Origin: Pseudomonadota bacterium
GTDB lineage: Bacteria > Pseudomonadota > Gammaproteobacteria > Woeseiales > Woeseiaceae
NCBI GenBank assembly: GCA_027295475.1
Contig: JAPUKV010000043.1
Location: 1 to 13,657, forward strand
Length of the DNA stretch: 13,657 nt
Reading direction: 5' to 3'
The notes under the pieces are model-generated. The model saw only the letters and a program-made list of their open reading frames with translations. It had not been told where the DNA came from and did not search any database. Within the stretch, counting starts at the first letter, position 1. The number at the start of each line of letters is the position of its first letter. Shown piece after piece: positions 1 to 4,281 of this stretch. A program made the position numbers and the translations under genes.

Positions 1-588
1 CTTCAGAGGCCGGTTCACCGTCGGCACACTGATCGCCACCGAGCACAGGTTTCTTGCTGCCAGCGCTTCGAGCAAATCGAGGTCGCGACTCATAAGGCCC
101 CCCTTACTGATCAGGCTGACCGGATGTCTGTGCTCGAGAAACGCCTGCAGCAAGCGGCGTGTGATACGCAGCTTTTTTTCCGCCGGCTGATACGGGTCTG
201 TGTTGGCTCCTATCGTGATCGGCCTGCACTCATAACTCGGTTTTCCCCACGCTTCAAGCAATCGCTCTACGGCGTTCGGCTTGTAGTAAATCTTTGATTC
301 AAAATCCAGCCCAGGCGACAGACCGAGGTAGCTGTGGCTGGGCCTCGCATAACAATAAATACAGCCGTGCTCACAGCCCTGGTACGGATTTATCGAACGG
401 TCGAAAGGCACATCAGGCGAGGTATTCGTACTGATGATGCGGCCCGCCTGCATTGCACGAAGCTCGGTAGGCGGCGCCTGTGCTTCCCTCGCATACGCCT
501 CTTCGTCTGATAACTCGACCCGCGTCTTTTCGAAGCGACCGGCGATACGAGAGATCGCACCGCGACCTTTGTGCGCTTGTGGGAGCAT
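1..588 (-). CDS. PA0069-family radical SAM protein (SPL-like), N-terminal part, cut by the window edge
   Basis: An uninterrupted reading frame of 196 codons runs from ATG at 588 to base 1 with no stop, so the C-terminal part lies outside the window. The radical SAM cluster motif is visible as C72-x3-C76-x2-C79 in NPYQGCEHGCIYCYARPSH; these cysteines would hold the SAM-binding 4Fe-4S cluster. The downstream stretches ITIGANTDPYQPAEKK and SLISKGGLMSRDLDLL are typical of the PA0069 group, which is related to spore photoproduct lyase. The substrate is unknown. To my knowledge, PA0069 of Pseudomonas aeruginosa belongs to the LexA regulon, which suggests a DNA-damage role. An insertion sequence sits 28 bp upstream of the start codon and splits what looks like the native LexA operator. 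No strong ribosome binding site precedes the ATG. Confidence in family is high; function is inferred. Confidence 0.93.
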   Translation of the reverse strand, partial: MLPQAHKGRGAISRIAGRFEKTRVELSDEEAYAREAQAPPTELRAMQAGRIISTNTSPDVPFDRSINPYQGCEHGCIYCYARPSHSYLGLSPGLDFESKIYYKPNAVERLLEAWGKPSYECRPITIGANTDPYQPAEKKLRITRRLLQAFLEHRHPVSLISKGGLMSRDLDLLEALAARNLCSVAISVPTVNRPLK

Positions 589-604
589 GGGGATTACACG
601 TGAC

Positions 605-616
605 CTGTATGGATAT
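605..616. promoter_or_regulatory. Left half of a split chromosomal LexA (SOS) box
   Basis: CTGT (605-608) is followed by ATGGATAT (609-616), after which the insertion sequence begins. Joined to ACAG at 2758-2761 it gives CTGT-ATGGATAT-ACAG, a perfect CTGT-N8-ACAG LexA operator; read toward the radical SAM gene, it extends to a 16/20 match with the E. coli-type consensus. It lies about 20 bp upstream of the radical SAM start at 588, so it was most likely that gene's operator before insertion. As it stands the site has only one half and should no longer bind LexA well. Confidence 0.85.
609..616. repeat. Left target-site duplication, ATGGATAT
   Basis: ATGGATAT at 609-616 is repeated exactly at 2750-2757, directly outside the two matching inverted-repeat ends. 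Eight base pairs is the duplication length known for the IS1595 family. The repeat fixes the element boundaries at 617 and 2749. Confidence 0.95.
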
Positions 617-620
617 CGCG

Positions 621-648
621 ATTATATACTTGACACACCTACTGTATT
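621..648 (-). promoter_or_regulatory. Candidate outward promoter from the IS end toward the radical SAM gene
   Basis: The minus strand carries a perfect -10, TATAAT, at 626-621 and a weak -35, AATACA (3/6), at 648-643 with a 16-base spacer. Transcription would start near 614 and leave a leader of about 26 bases before the ATG at 588. The LexA box at 642-657 overlaps the -35, so this promoter could also be LexA-repressed. The weak -35 keeps confidence moderate. Confidence 0.5.
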
Positions 649-658
649 AGTGTACAGT
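630..658 (+). promoter_or_regulatory. Inward promoter for the transposase
   Basis: A perfect -35, TTGACA (630-635), is followed by a 17-base spacer and TACAGT (653-658), a 4/6 match to the -10 consensus. The LexA box at 642-657 covers the spacer and the -10, the usual position for repression. Transcription would begin about 20 bases before the transposase start at 684. Confidence 0.75.
642..657. promoter_or_regulatory. LexA (SOS) box in the left inverted repeat
   Basis: CTGT-ATTAGTGT-ACAG is an exact CTGT-N8-ACAG match, with the flanking consensus bases TA upstream and T downstream also present. It lies over the -10 of the transposase promoter, so the transposase is predicted to be repressed by LexA and induced by DNA damage. 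On the minus strand it also touches the -35 region of an outward promoter facing the radical SAM gene. Confidence 0.85.
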
Positions 659-683
659 CTATCTCTTATTCAAGGAGATAGCC

Positions 684-1625
684 ATGTGCGATCTAACAGC
701 CCCTTACTTCCTAGATAAAGACAAAGCCAGAGAACGCCTAGAGTCCATCAGGTGGCCCGATGGTCCTGAATGCCCTCATTGTGGGTCTCTAGCAAAGGCT
801 TGGCAGTTAAAGACTCGTTCGGGCTTGTACAAGTGCGGTGAGTATCTTTGTGGCAAACAGTTCACGGTAACTGTAGGCACCGTCTTTGAACGCAGCCATG
901 TTCCGCTTCATAAATGGCTGATGGCTGTTTATCTGTTGTGTTCCAGTAAGAAGGGCATCAGTAGCCACCAGTTACACAGAACACTAGGTGTTACCTACAA
1001 AACTGCATGGTTCATGACTCACCGTATTCGTGAAGCCATGCGGGATGATTCAGGCGAGATGCTTGGGTCTGAGGGCGGCCCTGTTGAAGCTGATGAAACA
1101 TTTGTCGGTGCTAAACGTCCAAAGCACAAGCCAAAGCATATGAGTGGCTCAGGCCACAAGATGAAAGTCTTATCCTTAGTTGAGCGTGGCGGTCGAGTAC
1201 GGTCGTTTCATGTACCTAACGTTACGGCCCCAACATTAAAGCCGATATTGGAAGAAAATATTAACCCCGTTGCACGGCTGATGACTGATGCGGCTGGTCA
1301 GTATCGTGGCCTGAACAAGCATTTTGCAGAACACAACACCATTGACCATAGTAGCGGTGAGTATGTCCGTGGCGATATATACACTAATACGCTGGAAAGC
1401 TATTTTGGTGTGATGAAACGTGGTTTGTCTGGTGTTTACCAGCATGTGAGCGAACAGCACCTACAGCGATATTGTGCTGAGTTTGACCATAGGTTTACGT
1501 ATAGGACAGCGAACGGTTACAGTGACATGGAGCGCACTGATATAGCCCTGAAGGGCATAGCTGGTAAGCGATTGATATACAGGAGTAGTAAACAGACCAA
1601 TGAGCGACAAGGAACAGTTACCTAA
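684..1625 (+). CDS. IS1595-family ISXO2-like transposase
   Basis: The 313-residue protein mobilises the element. An N-terminal zinc ribbon is visible (C30-x2-C33 and C51-x4-C56; the second pair has an unusual four-residue gap). A helical region with LHRTLGVTYKTAWFMTHRIREAM (about 98-119) fits a helix-turn-helix for binding the ends. The ISXO2-like DDE core shows D137 in VEADETFVGAKR, D202 in MTDAAGQYRGL, and N235/E238 in TNTLESYFGVMKRGLSGVYQHV, followed by the family hallmark EQHLQRYCAEFDHRF. Length is normal for the family and the frame is intact. AAGGAGAT at 671-678 is a strong ribosome binding site for the ATG at 684. Expression is predicted to be SOS-controlled because a LexA box covers the promoter. 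Confidence 0.95.
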   Translation: MCDLTAPYFLDKDKARERLESIRWPDGPECPHCGSLAKAWQLKTRSGLYKCGEYLCGKQFTVTVGTVFERSHVPLHKWLMAVYLLCSSKKGISSHQLHRTLGVTYKTAWFMTHRIREAMRDDSGEMLGSEGGPVEADETFVGAKRPKHKPKHMSGSGHKMKVLSLVERGGRVRSFHVPNVTAPTLKPILEENINPVARLMTDAAGQYRGLNKHFAEHNTIDHSSGEYVRGDIYTNTLESYFGVMKRGLSGVYQHVSEQHLQRYCAEFDHRFTYRTANGYSDMERTDIALKGIAGKRLIYRSSKQTNERQGTVT

Positions 1626-1704
1626 TCCAGATGACATATTACGGCGTATGCTGAATACGCCACCTAAGCCTAGAAAGGCTATCAAGAAGAAACGCAAGAA
1701 ATGA
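1600..1704 (+). CDS. Small basic ORF downstream of and overlapping the transposase (34 aa)
   Basis: ATG at 1600 opens a 34-residue frame inside the last 26 bases of the transposase gene, in a different frame, and ends at TGA 1702-1704. The peptide starts MSDKEQLPNPDDILRRMLN, continues with TPPKPRK and ends in a lysine/arginine-rich tail. A DxLRRMLxTPPKP pattern is familiar to me from small hypothetical proteins next to transposases, but I cannot name a function. AGGAG at 1581-1585 lies rather far upstream (14 bases), so translation may depend on ribosomes finishing the transposase. The following ORF starts within its stop codon. Confidence 0.55.
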   Translation: MSDKEQLPNPDDILRRMLNTPPKPRKAIKKKRKK

Positions 1705-1811
1705 TTGACCCGCCGATTCTAGGTGGGATTGCTGCCGCAATTACTTATATTCTGTTGGTTCTTAACGCCAACCGAAGCGATAAGAAAGATAAGCCACACA
1801 AAGACCAATAA
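1701..1811 (+). CDS. Small one-pass membrane peptide (36 aa), coupled to the preceding ORF
   Basis: ATGA at 1701-1704 joins this start codon to the stop of the 34-residue ORF, a typical translational coupling. The product begins MIDPPILGGIAAAITYILLV, which gives one hydrophobic segment (about residues 5-21), and ends in a charged tail rich in K, D and R. Its last 50 bases lie antisense to the 3' end of the minus-strand gene ending at 1762. No family recognised. Support comes from the ATGA link and the clean membrane-segment layout; a chance ORF of this size remains possible. Confidence 0.45.
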   Translation: MIDPPILGGIAAAITYILLVLNANRSDKKDKPHKDQ

Positions 1812-2022
1812 AGACGCCAATAATAATCATTCCTGGCAATGTCTTGTACCACGGCGTCTGCTTAGTTGCTAGCTTTTGTCTGTCTTGCTTGGCAAGCCAA
1901 GCGACGGCCCATTTGTGTTTGTTTTCCCCATAGTCGCCGACATCGACTTTTTGCCGGACTTGTTCTTCGTCGCCTAATGCATCGAGTTTGGCCCAGAATT
2001 CATCTTTATTTAATGAGGACAT
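1762..2022 (-). CDS. Small C-terminal-anchored membrane protein, IS passenger (86 aa)
   Basis: The soluble N-terminal part reads MSSLNKDEFWAKLDALGDEE and then VRQKVDVGDYGENKHKWAVAWL. This resembles a small conserved motif (FWxKL..LG...V...V..G.YG..K....WL) that I recall from hypothetical proteins in proteobacteria. A basic stretch is followed by one membrane segment, about TLPGMIIIGVFIGLCVAYLSY, near the C-terminus. ATG at 2022 is chosen; a longer frame exists only from a TTG at 2076 with an unconvincing extension. No good ribosome binding site precedes 2022. It follows the Cas2-like gene by 89 bases on the same strand and may be co-transcribed with it. Function unknown. Confidence 0.7.
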   Translation of the reverse strand: MSSLNKDEFWAKLDALGDEEQVRQKVDVGDYGENKHKWAVAWLAKQDRQKLATKQTPWYKTLPGMIIIGVFIGLCVAYLSYRFGWR

Positions 2023-2023
2023 T

Positions 2024-2137
2024 ATGAGAATCAAACTACTCTCGCATATAGCGAAAGCGTTAGGGATACAATTCAAGATTCGCGGTATTCCCTATGGAGC
2101 CGCGAAGCCCATTAAAGACGAGCCTTTAACCATTTAG
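2024..2137 (+). CDS. Possible small basic peptide (37 aa) opposite the gap between two minus-strand genes
   Basis: ATG at 2024 follows a reasonable Shine-Dalgarno, TGAGGA (2014-2019), and opens a frame beginning MRIKLLSHIAKALGIQFKIR, which continues GIPYGA and stops at 2137. Its body fills almost exactly the 89-base gap between the two minus-strand genes, and its start codon lies two bases from theirs in the opposite direction. It has no recognised family. It could be a real plus-strand cargo peptide or a chance ORF; I rate it uncertain. Confidence 0.3.
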   Translation: MRIKLLSHIAKALGIQFKIRGIPYGAAKPIKDEPLTI

Positions 2138-2381
2138 ACGCGCTGTTATCAAACCCACTCCAAGCGCCGATGCCAGCTGACTTAGCAACAAGGATCGCAT
2201 CGTTATTGTCCATTTCGGCCCAGAGCCGGTCACGAATCTGCTCGGCGGAGAGTGATGAATTGACCACCCATGTTGAATCAAGGTTATGCCGCCAGCTACC
2301 AAGCGTTTTAATTTCTTCGTACAGGCTGGAGTAATCTTGGCCTGGTTTGTTCAGGTCATAGCTAATGATGAAAGTTGACAT
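2112..2381 (-). CDS. Cas2-like / SinR-type small protein, IS passenger (89 aa)
   Basis: The protein begins MSTFIISYDLNKPGQDYSSL: a first beta strand ending in YD (D9), the position of the metal-binding aspartate of Cas2. It then follows the helix-strand pattern of the Cas2/VapD ferredoxin-like fold (IKTLGSWRHNLDSTWVV, then AEQIRDRLWAEMDNNDAILV). Such orphan proteins are often labelled SinR family or Cas2-like. No cas1, cas operon or CRISPR array is present, so a role in CRISPR adaptation is not supported; a nuclease or mRNA-interferase-like activity is only possible. A strong ribosome binding site, GGAGGT, lies five bases before the ATG (complement of 2387-2392), and a palindrome sits just upstream. 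Confidence 0.8.
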   Translation of the reverse strand: MSTFIISYDLNKPGQDYSSLYEEIKTLGSWRHNLDSTWVVNSSLSAEQIRDRLWAEMDNNDAILVAKSAGIGAWSGFDNSASKWLKARL

Positions 2382-2397
2382 GTTTCACCTCCACATA

Positions 2398-2416
2398 CCA
2401 AATATAGTCTATTTGG
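2398..2416 (-). promoter_or_regulatory. Perfect palindrome upstream of the Cas2-like gene, likely operator/promoter
   Basis: CCAAATA-TAGTC-TATTTGG has 7-base perfect arms around a 5-base spacer and lies 17 bases before the ATG at 2381. On the minus strand it includes TATATT, a 5/6 match to a -10 box, although no clear -35 is seen. The placement suggests binding by a dimeric repressor, perhaps encoded by the element itself. Confidence 0.5.
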
Positions 2417-2470
2417 CGCAGGATGCTATGAAATGGTAAGAAATCGGACACCTACCGGTTGCCTGCTAAA

Positions 2471-2488
2471 GCATCGTCAAAAGACGAT
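2471..2488. terminator. Small stem-loop just after the 26-residue ORF
   Basis: ATCGTC-AAAA-GACGAT (2473-2488) forms a 6-bp stem with a 4-base loop at the 3' end of the minus-strand peptide ORF. No T-run follows on the minus strand, so termination would be weak at best; it could also be an mRNA stability element. Confidence 0.3.
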
Positions 2489-2568
2489 CAAGCTTTCCTA
2501 GCTAATTTGGCTAAGTAGGCTTTTTTGATTGCCTCCTTTAGCGCTTCATCACCTGACTTCCATGTCAT
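2488..2568 (-). CDS. Small basic peptide with a strong ribosome binding site (26 aa; possible 48-aa form)
   Basis: ATG at 2568 is preceded by AGGAG with a 7-base gap, an excellent Shine-Dalgarno. The peptide begins MTWKSGDEALKEAIKKAYLA and ends KLARKA, predicted to form one basic amphipathic helix. The same frame is open upstream to an ATG at 2634 (48 residues), but that start has a poorly spaced ribosome binding site. It is the first ORF downstream of the inward promoter in the right inverted repeat, so it may be SOS-controlled. No family recognised. Together with the inverted repeat it accounts for most of the otherwise gene-free stretch between 2382 and 2749. Confidence 0.5.
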   Translation of the reverse strand: MTWKSGDEALKEAIKKAYLAKLARKA

Positions 2569-2707
2569 GGTGTTTCTCCTAATTCTCAATTCGATGGGTG
2601 GAGGCCCATCGCCCAATGACTGCCCATCAGCCATCCCTCTAGCTGGCTTTAGGGCGTGGGTTGAGAAAAGGGCAGGCGAACCGGTAGGGCCGACTGAACT
2701 ACACTAT

Positions 2708-2736
2708 ACTGTAAGGAATTACAGTAGATGCGTCAA
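2708..2736 (-). promoter_or_regulatory. Inward promoter in the right inverted repeat
   Basis: On the minus strand TTGACG (2736-2731, 5/6) is followed by a 17-base spacer and TACAGT (2713-2708, 4/6), the same layout as the transposase promoter at the other end. It points at the passenger genes ending at 2488, 2112 and 1762, and is covered by a LexA box. Confidence 0.55.
2709..2724. promoter_or_regulatory. LexA (SOS) box in the right inverted repeat
   Basis: CTGT-AAGGAATT-ACAG is an exact CTGT-N8-ACAG match, extended to TACTGTAA...TTACAGTA with good flanks. It overlaps the inward -10 on the minus strand and the -35 of an outward promoter (ATTACA 2718-2723, TATAAT 2740-2745) on the plus strand. 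Read on the minus strand, it matches the split chromosomal box at 16 of 20 bases. Confidence 0.85.
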
Positions 2737-2745
2737 GTATATAAT
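2718..2745 (+). promoter_or_regulatory. Candidate outward promoter at the right IS end
   Basis: ATTACA (4/6) and a perfect TATAAT (2740-2745) are spaced by 16 bases, mirroring the outward promoter at the left end. No plus-strand gene lies directly downstream; transcripts would meet the hairpin at 2842-2871. Confidence 0.4.
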
Positions 2746-2749
2746 CACG

Positions 2750-2757
2750 ATGGATAT
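2750..2757. repeat. Right target-site duplication, ATGGATAT
   Basis: Exact copy of 609-616, directly adjoining the right end of the insertion sequence. Confidence 0.95.
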
Positions 2758-2761
2758 ACAG
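2750..2761. promoter_or_regulatory. Right half of the split chromosomal LexA box
   Basis: ATGGATAT (2750-2757) followed by ACAG (2758-2761) completes CTGT-N8-ACAG when joined to 605-608. The other half is now 2.1 kb away. Confidence 0.85.
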
Positions 2762-2780
2762 TAGTTCATCTGTCGTTCAA
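2753..2780 (-). promoter_or_regulatory. Probable original promoter of the radical SAM gene, now facing into the IS
   Basis: On the minus strand TTGAAC (2780-2775) and TATATC (2758-2753) are spaced by 16 bases. In the uninterrupted chromosome the LexA box would cover the -10. The target duplication leaves the -10 whole, but the operator beside it is broken, so transcription may now enter the insertion sequence from the right without its original repression. Confidence 0.45.
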
Positions 2781-2841
2781 GATCAATCCGCAGGGAGCAT
2801 TGAAGCTGGGTTTTCGGTGAGCATCATGCCACCCACAATCT

Positions 2842-2871
2842 GTAGGAGCGGCGCGTAGCAGCCGCTGCTAC
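2842..2871 (-). terminator. Strong hairpin downstream of the lipoprotein gene, REP-like
   Basis: GTAGGAGCGGC (2842-2852) pairs with GCCGCTGCTAC (2861-2871) with one mismatch around an 8-base loop. It starts 12 bases past the lipoprotein stop codon. The GTAGGAGCGGC motif resembles the dispersed REP palindromes of pseudomonads. No clear T-run follows, so it may be a REP element that also protects or ends the transcript. Confidence 0.55.
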
Positions 2872-2883
2872 GATCTTATGGCA

Positions 2884-3240
2884 TTAGTTCAGGACGCGGT
2901 ATCCGCGGCCTCGCATACAGCGCTTGAATACCATCTGCTTGTCACGGTCGGCATCGAGGCCGGAGCGCGTGCCGCCGTAGAGACCGCCGTATGCGGCTCC
3001 TTCTCCCGCATCTCCGCCGATTGCGCCGGCTACTCCGCCGACGACAGCACCGGTCGCAGTACCTTTGGCGATGCCCTTGCCGATGTCGATTTCTTCAGAA
3101 TAGGCTTCGCACTCGGCCCAGTCCTGGGCGAATATCTCTTCGTTGACACCCTGTTTGTCAATTATTGGTTTGGGATTGGCCGCACAGCCCGCCAGGATTA
3201 GCCCCGCCGCTGTAATGACTAGTCTCTTACTTGAGTTCAT
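2884..3240 (-). CDS. Glycine-zipper lipoprotein (118 aa)
   Basis: The start at 3240 gives MNSSKRLVITAAGLILAGC, a clean lipoprotein signal with lipobox LAGC, so the mature protein would be acylated and most likely reach the outer membrane. GGAAGG five bases upstream supports this start over an in-frame one at 3273. A mid-protein stretch of glycine/alanine repeats (GKGIAKGTATGAVVGGVAG, then AIGGDAGEGAAYGGLYGG) is a glycine zipper, a membrane-inserting or oligomerising segment found in small envelope proteins. The C-terminus has a conserved-looking FKRCMRGRGYRVLN. The exact role is unknown. It is divergent from the CDF gene with 122 bases between the start codons. Confidence 0.88.
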   Translation of the reverse strand: MNSSKRLVITAAGLILAGCAANPKPIIDKQGVNEEIFAQDWAECEAYSEEIDIGKGIAKGTATGAVVGGVAGAIGGDAGEGAAYGGLYGGTRSGLDADRDKQMVFKRCMRGRGYRVLN

Positions 3241-3362
3241 CTGGCCTTCCCTATGCTTGGATATGTTGCCCAATTATGCCGAAGCGAACTGAATCGCGCC
3301 TGAATCGGCTAGTATTACTAACGCACTCGATATCAGTTCGTTGACAGACAGATTCTGATCAT

Positions 3363-4277
3363 ATGGCATCTTCAACACATGGTTCCACGGCAAGAGCGAT
3401 ACTTTACGCCTTTCTTGCCAATGCCGGCATTGCGCTCGCCAAGACCTGGGCTGCCTGGCTGACCGGTTCGGGCACCATGCTCGCAGAGGCGATTCACTCT
3501 TATGCTGACGCCGGCAATCAGGTGCTGCTATTTATCGGGCTGCGTCAATCGACCAGGCCACCGGACAGTGAGCATCCGCTGGGCTACGGAAAGCTGAGCT
3601 ACTTCTGGAGTTTTATCGTGGCCGTGCTTTTGTTCAGCATGGGCGGGCTGTTCTCTATTTACGAGGGTATTCACAAGCTCCAGCAGCCGGAGGTCTTGTC
3701 TCAGGTCTGGGTTGCTCTACTGGTACTCGTATTTGCCATGGTGCTGGAAGGGTTTTCCCTGTTTGGTTGCCTTAGAGAGATTCGAAACGTGCGTGCCAGC
3801 CGGTCTTTCAGAGATTGGCTCAAACATACTCGCAGCTCCGAGCTCGTCGTGGTGTTGGGCGAAGACATTGCCGCGCTGCTAGGCCTGGTTCTCGCTTTCG
3901 CCTTTGTTTCCATGGCCTCGCTGACCAACAATCCGACTTACGATGCACTCGGCTCAATCAGTATCGGGGTCGTGCTGATCATCGTCTCGATATTCGTGGC
4001 CACGAGGGTTCGCTCGCTTCTTGTCGGCCGTTCGGCAGATCCGCTGATTCAGGAGGCGATCGAGAATATCATCGGTCAGGAGCCCGACATCGAGAAAGTA
4101 TTCAATACGATCACCATGCAGTTCGGGCCCGATACGATGCTGGCGGCAAAAATAAAAATGAGGTCAGGCCTGGATATCGATGCAGCAGTCGACAGCATCA
4201 ACGCGCTCGAGCGCCGCCTGAAAGACGAAATTCCGAATCTGCAATGGTGCTTTATCGAACCTGATGTTGTTGACTGA
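3363..4277 (+). CDS. Cation diffusion facilitator (CDF) family transporter
   Basis: This 304-residue inner membrane protein should export divalent metal ions, probably zinc, iron or cobalt, by proton exchange. It has the six-helix CDF layout. The second helix carries AIHSYADAGNQ with H45 and D49, the usual metal-site pair. EHPLGYGKLSYFWSF (70-84) is the family loop motif. In the fifth helix the usual HxxxD or DxxxD is replaced by LGEDIAALLGL (E167, D168), as I recall for the YdfM/ZnT9-like branch, so metal choice may differ from classical zinc exporters. The C-terminal cytoplasmic domain (about 205-304) has the expected small alpha-beta pattern. No strong ribosome binding site is visible. It converges with mscS across a large terminator. 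Confidence 0.92.
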   Translation: MASSTHGSTARAILYAFLANAGIALAKTWAAWLTGSGTMLAEAIHSYADAGNQVLLFIGLRQSTRPPDSEHPLGYGKLSYFWSFIVAVLLFSMGGLFSIYEGIHKLQQPEVLSQVWVALLVLVFAMVLEGFSLFGCLREIRNVRASRSFRDWLKHTRSSELVVVLGEDIAALLGLVLAFAFVSMASLTNNPTYDALGSISIGVVLIIVSIFVATRVRSLLVGRSADPLIQEAIENIIGQEPDIEKVFNTITMQFGPDTMLAAKIKMRSGLDIDAAVDSINALERRLKDEIPNLQWCFIEPDVVD

Positions 4278-4281
4278 TGGC

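Larger units (their letters stand above)
617..658 (+). repeat. Left terminal inverted repeat
   Basis: Bases 617-646 pair with the reverse complement of 2720-2749 with three mismatches, then TACAGT at 653-658 pairs with ACTGTA at 2708-2713. The conserved block GATTATATACTTGAC holds an outward -10 (TATAAT on the minus strand) and an inward -35 (TTGACA at 630-635). The inner part is a complete LexA box. Confidence 0.93.
617..2749 (+). mobile_element. Complete IS1595-family (ISXO2-like) insertion sequence with passenger genes, 2133 bp
   Basis: The left end begins CGCGATTATATACTTGAC and the reverse complement of the right end begins CGTGATTATATACTTGAC. They match at 27 of the first 30 positions, then again at TACAGT after a six-base gap. 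An exact 8-bp direct repeat flanks both ends. The transposase at 684-1625 is intact. The element is longer than a minimal IS because it holds about 1.1 kb of extra sequence with small genes on both strands. Passenger genes are known in IS1595 members. The interior looks more AT-rich than the flanking genes, which suits acquisition from elsewhere. Both ends and the duplication look fresh, so the insertion is probably recent and the element may be active. Confidence 0.95.
2708..2749 (-). repeat. Right terminal inverted repeat
   Basis: This is the partner of 617-658: 27 of 30 outer bases match on the reverse complement, and the inner TACAGT also matches. The outermost base at 2749 abuts the right copy of ATGGATAT. 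Confidence 0.93.

Noticed and set aside
434..718. Plus-strand ORF spanning the left IS boundary
   Set aside because: It is antisense to the radical SAM gene and crosses the IS junction and the transposase start; no family features.
2023..2076. N-terminal extension of the small membrane protein from a TTG at 2076
   Set aside because: The added 18 residues do not resemble the rest and TTG is a rare start; ATG at 2022 gives a sensible protein.
2112..2381. A CRISPR-Cas locus because of the Cas2-like protein
   Set aside because: No repeat-spacer array, cas1 or other cas gene is visible, and the gene is inside a small insertion sequence.
2525..2764. Plus-strand 79-residue ORF at the right end of the IS
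   Set aside because: It runs through the inverted repeat and the target duplication, has no ribosome binding site or recognisable features, and lies opposite the better-supported minus-strand peptide.
2878..3201. Plus-strand 107-residue ORF
   Set aside because: It is the complement of the glycine-zipper lipoprotein, whose signal peptide and lipobox are clear.
3815..4264. Plus-strand 149-residue ORF inside the CDF gene
   Set aside because: Out-of-frame shadow with arginine/serine-rich nonsense composition.
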